DNA from: Ureibacillus aquaedulcis
Lineage (GTDB): Bacteria > Bacillota > Bacilli > Bacillales_A > Planococcaceae
DNA length: 64,000 nt
Assembly: GCF_030418165.1 (NCBI RefSeq)
Contig: NZ_JAUHTQ010000001.1
Location: 124,001-188,000 of the forward strand
Reading direction: 5' to 3'
A model generated the notes under the pieces. That model was not told where the DNA came from and ran no database searches. It saw nothing but the letters and a program-made list of their open reading frames with translations. Position numbers and translations under genes: made by a program. Positions 63,300 through 64,000 of this stretch are shown piece after piece. Numbering within the stretch: the stretch's first letter is position 1; the number at the start of each line of letters is the position of its first letter.

Positions 63300-63546
63300 A
63301 TAGGTATTGAAGCTTCTGCTGATTTTACTTTCGTAAGGCGAATGCTGCCTTATTAAAGGGATTAGTGGTCCTGAATAAAATTGCGAAGTAAATGGTATCA
63401 TTTAGGAGGTAACCAGCACCTAAATATGAGATAATTTTGGTAACTTAATTCATTCATGAAAAAATAGTTCCAATTATGGATGAGAAGGCTAGTACTATTT
63501 TTTCAAATTTAGCTATAATAGATGGGACAGAAGGGAAGGATTTCAA

Positions 63547-63708
63547 TTGCTGAAACAATACTTACATTACATAATCATTCTGGCGTGCCTGATTGGCATT
63601 TTCTTCTTGTATGATAAGCAATTAGGGTCTGTTCCACTATTGGTTTTATCGGGTTTTTTATTTTATTTAGGAATAAAAGAAATATATAAATTAAAAAAGA
63701 GTAAATGA
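63547..63708 (+). CDS. Small two-helix membrane protein of 53 residues
   Basis: TTG start 6 bases after GGGAAGGA encodes a protein with hydrophobic segments at about 6-20 and 28-43 and a basic tail (KEIYKLKKSK). TATAAT at 63514-63519 is a likely -10. No family is recognised; the layout is common among short Bacillales membrane proteins. Confidence 0.65.
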   Translation: MLKQYLHYIIILACLIGIFFLYDKQLGSVPLLVLSGFLFYLGIKEIYKLKKSK

Positions 63709-63773
63709 AACTAGCATAGTGTATAGCACTTTGTATATAATGGATATTATGTTTAAGATATGTATTATCTTTG

Positions 63774-63811
63774 TTTACAGATAAGCTAAGTACTATACTT
63801 ATCTGTGTAAA
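63774..63811. repeat. Inverted repeat near the window end
   Basis: ACAGATAAG and CTTATCTGT (with outer TTT/AAA) around a 13-base loop. No T run, so an operator or leader structure is as likely as a terminator. Confidence 0.5.
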
Positions 63812-63977
63812 GGCTTGCTGTAGCTTTTAAGACGGGGCTTTACTGTAAGCAAATTTTTTCTAATGTAAATCACTATAACAATAGAAATAGTGATAGATAC
63901 AGGTATATCACTTAGAGCAAATGTGTTTTGAACAAAATAATGATACTTATTGTACTGATAGAAAGGACGTGCACGAG

Positions 63978-64000
63978 TTGGATATTCGTGAAATGACAAA
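63978..64000 (+). CDS. Start of a gene running off the window
   Basis: TTG 63978 follows AAAGGA by 10 bases and reads LDIREMT before the window ends. The opening fits several families, LysR-type regulators among them, but nothing can be said with confidence. Confidence 0.35.

Noticed and set aside
1-64000. tRNA or rRNA genes, prophage or transposase genes
   Set aside because: No cloverleaf with CCA-adjacent acceptor stems, no rRNA signature and no transposase, integrase or phage structural protein seen by reading; a tRNAscan or profile search would be needed to be certain.

Overview
The window reads as chromosome of a low-GC, endospore-forming member of the Bacillales, most like the Planococcaceae (Lysinibacillus/Solibacillus/Sporosarcina group). 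This placement is inferred from protein family content and gene order, not from a search. Supporting signs are GerQ and RsfA sporulation proteins, a SigB-type promoter on a gsiB-like gene, bacillithiol deacetylase BshB2, HemQ, LipL, fused isobutyryl-CoA mutase IcmF, T-box, preQ1 and B12 riboswitches, and a long stretch (about 25-42 kb) following the Bacillus subtilis ung/ywdI/ywdK/gerQ ... hemQ/lipL/rsfA/ywfO ... ywhB/ywhD/pbpG/speB ... ywiB/argS order. No rRNA, tRNA, CRISPR array, prophage or IS transposase was recognised.

Layout. 1-9 kb: end of a methionine-type lipoprotein gene, methionine-salvage aminotransferase and omega-amidase, a short DUF421 protein, nicotinamidase, an SOS-controlled Y-family polymerase/YolD pair with a LexA box, a SigB-controlled KGG-repeat stress protein, an unassigned HEXXH protein and an SDR threonine dehydrogenase. 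9-18 kb: a tryptophan T-box operon trpDCFBA without trpE, a preQ1-riboswitch queT, and a TrpXYZ-like ABC transporter. 18-25 kb: a NERD protein, a 21-nt tandem repeat array, ilvA, a YjiH protein, bshB2/yojF, pdxK and a 65-bp palindromic repeat. 25-42 kb: the conserved Bacillus-like backbone, broken by a decayed cwlJ next to gerQ. 42-48 kb: an SLH/CAP surface protein and a flavin-monooxygenase-like gene joined to a polar amino-acid (cystine-type) ABC transporter. 48-52 kb: a B12 riboswitch driving cobalamin import, a BtuD-CbiZ fusion and an adenosyltransferase. 52-63 kb: a fatty-acid and branched-chain acyl-CoA degradation cluster (fadF, thiolase, hydroxyacyl-CoA dehydrogenase, two acyl-CoA dehydrogenases, TetR regulator) ending in icmF.

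How it fits together. The B12 uptake and adenosylation operon lies just before a cluster whose last enzyme, IcmF, needs adenosylcobalamin, so cofactor supply and use sit side by side. Two matching 16-18 bp palindromes, in the fadF promoter and before the thiolase, are candidate operators for the TetR protein encoded in the cluster. The trp T-box has a UGG specifier and a UGGC antiterminator bulge matching a tRNA ending GCCA, so biosynthesis should respond to uncharged tRNA-Trp; the adjacent TrpXYZ-like transporter lacks a T-box.

Non-coding structure that ordinary annotation would miss: the ordered 21-nt array (19.3 kb) with a duplicated 83-nt block; a more degenerate array of the same pitch (25.8 kb); two 65-bp palindromes, one of which supplies the last codons and stop of an acyl-CoA dehydrogenase; paired mini-hairpin clusters at 29.96 and 33.35 kb; and the cwlJ remnant. 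No clearly new biological system was found. The best leads are the repeat families, the cwlJ loss with gerQ kept, and the monooxygenase-transporter operon.
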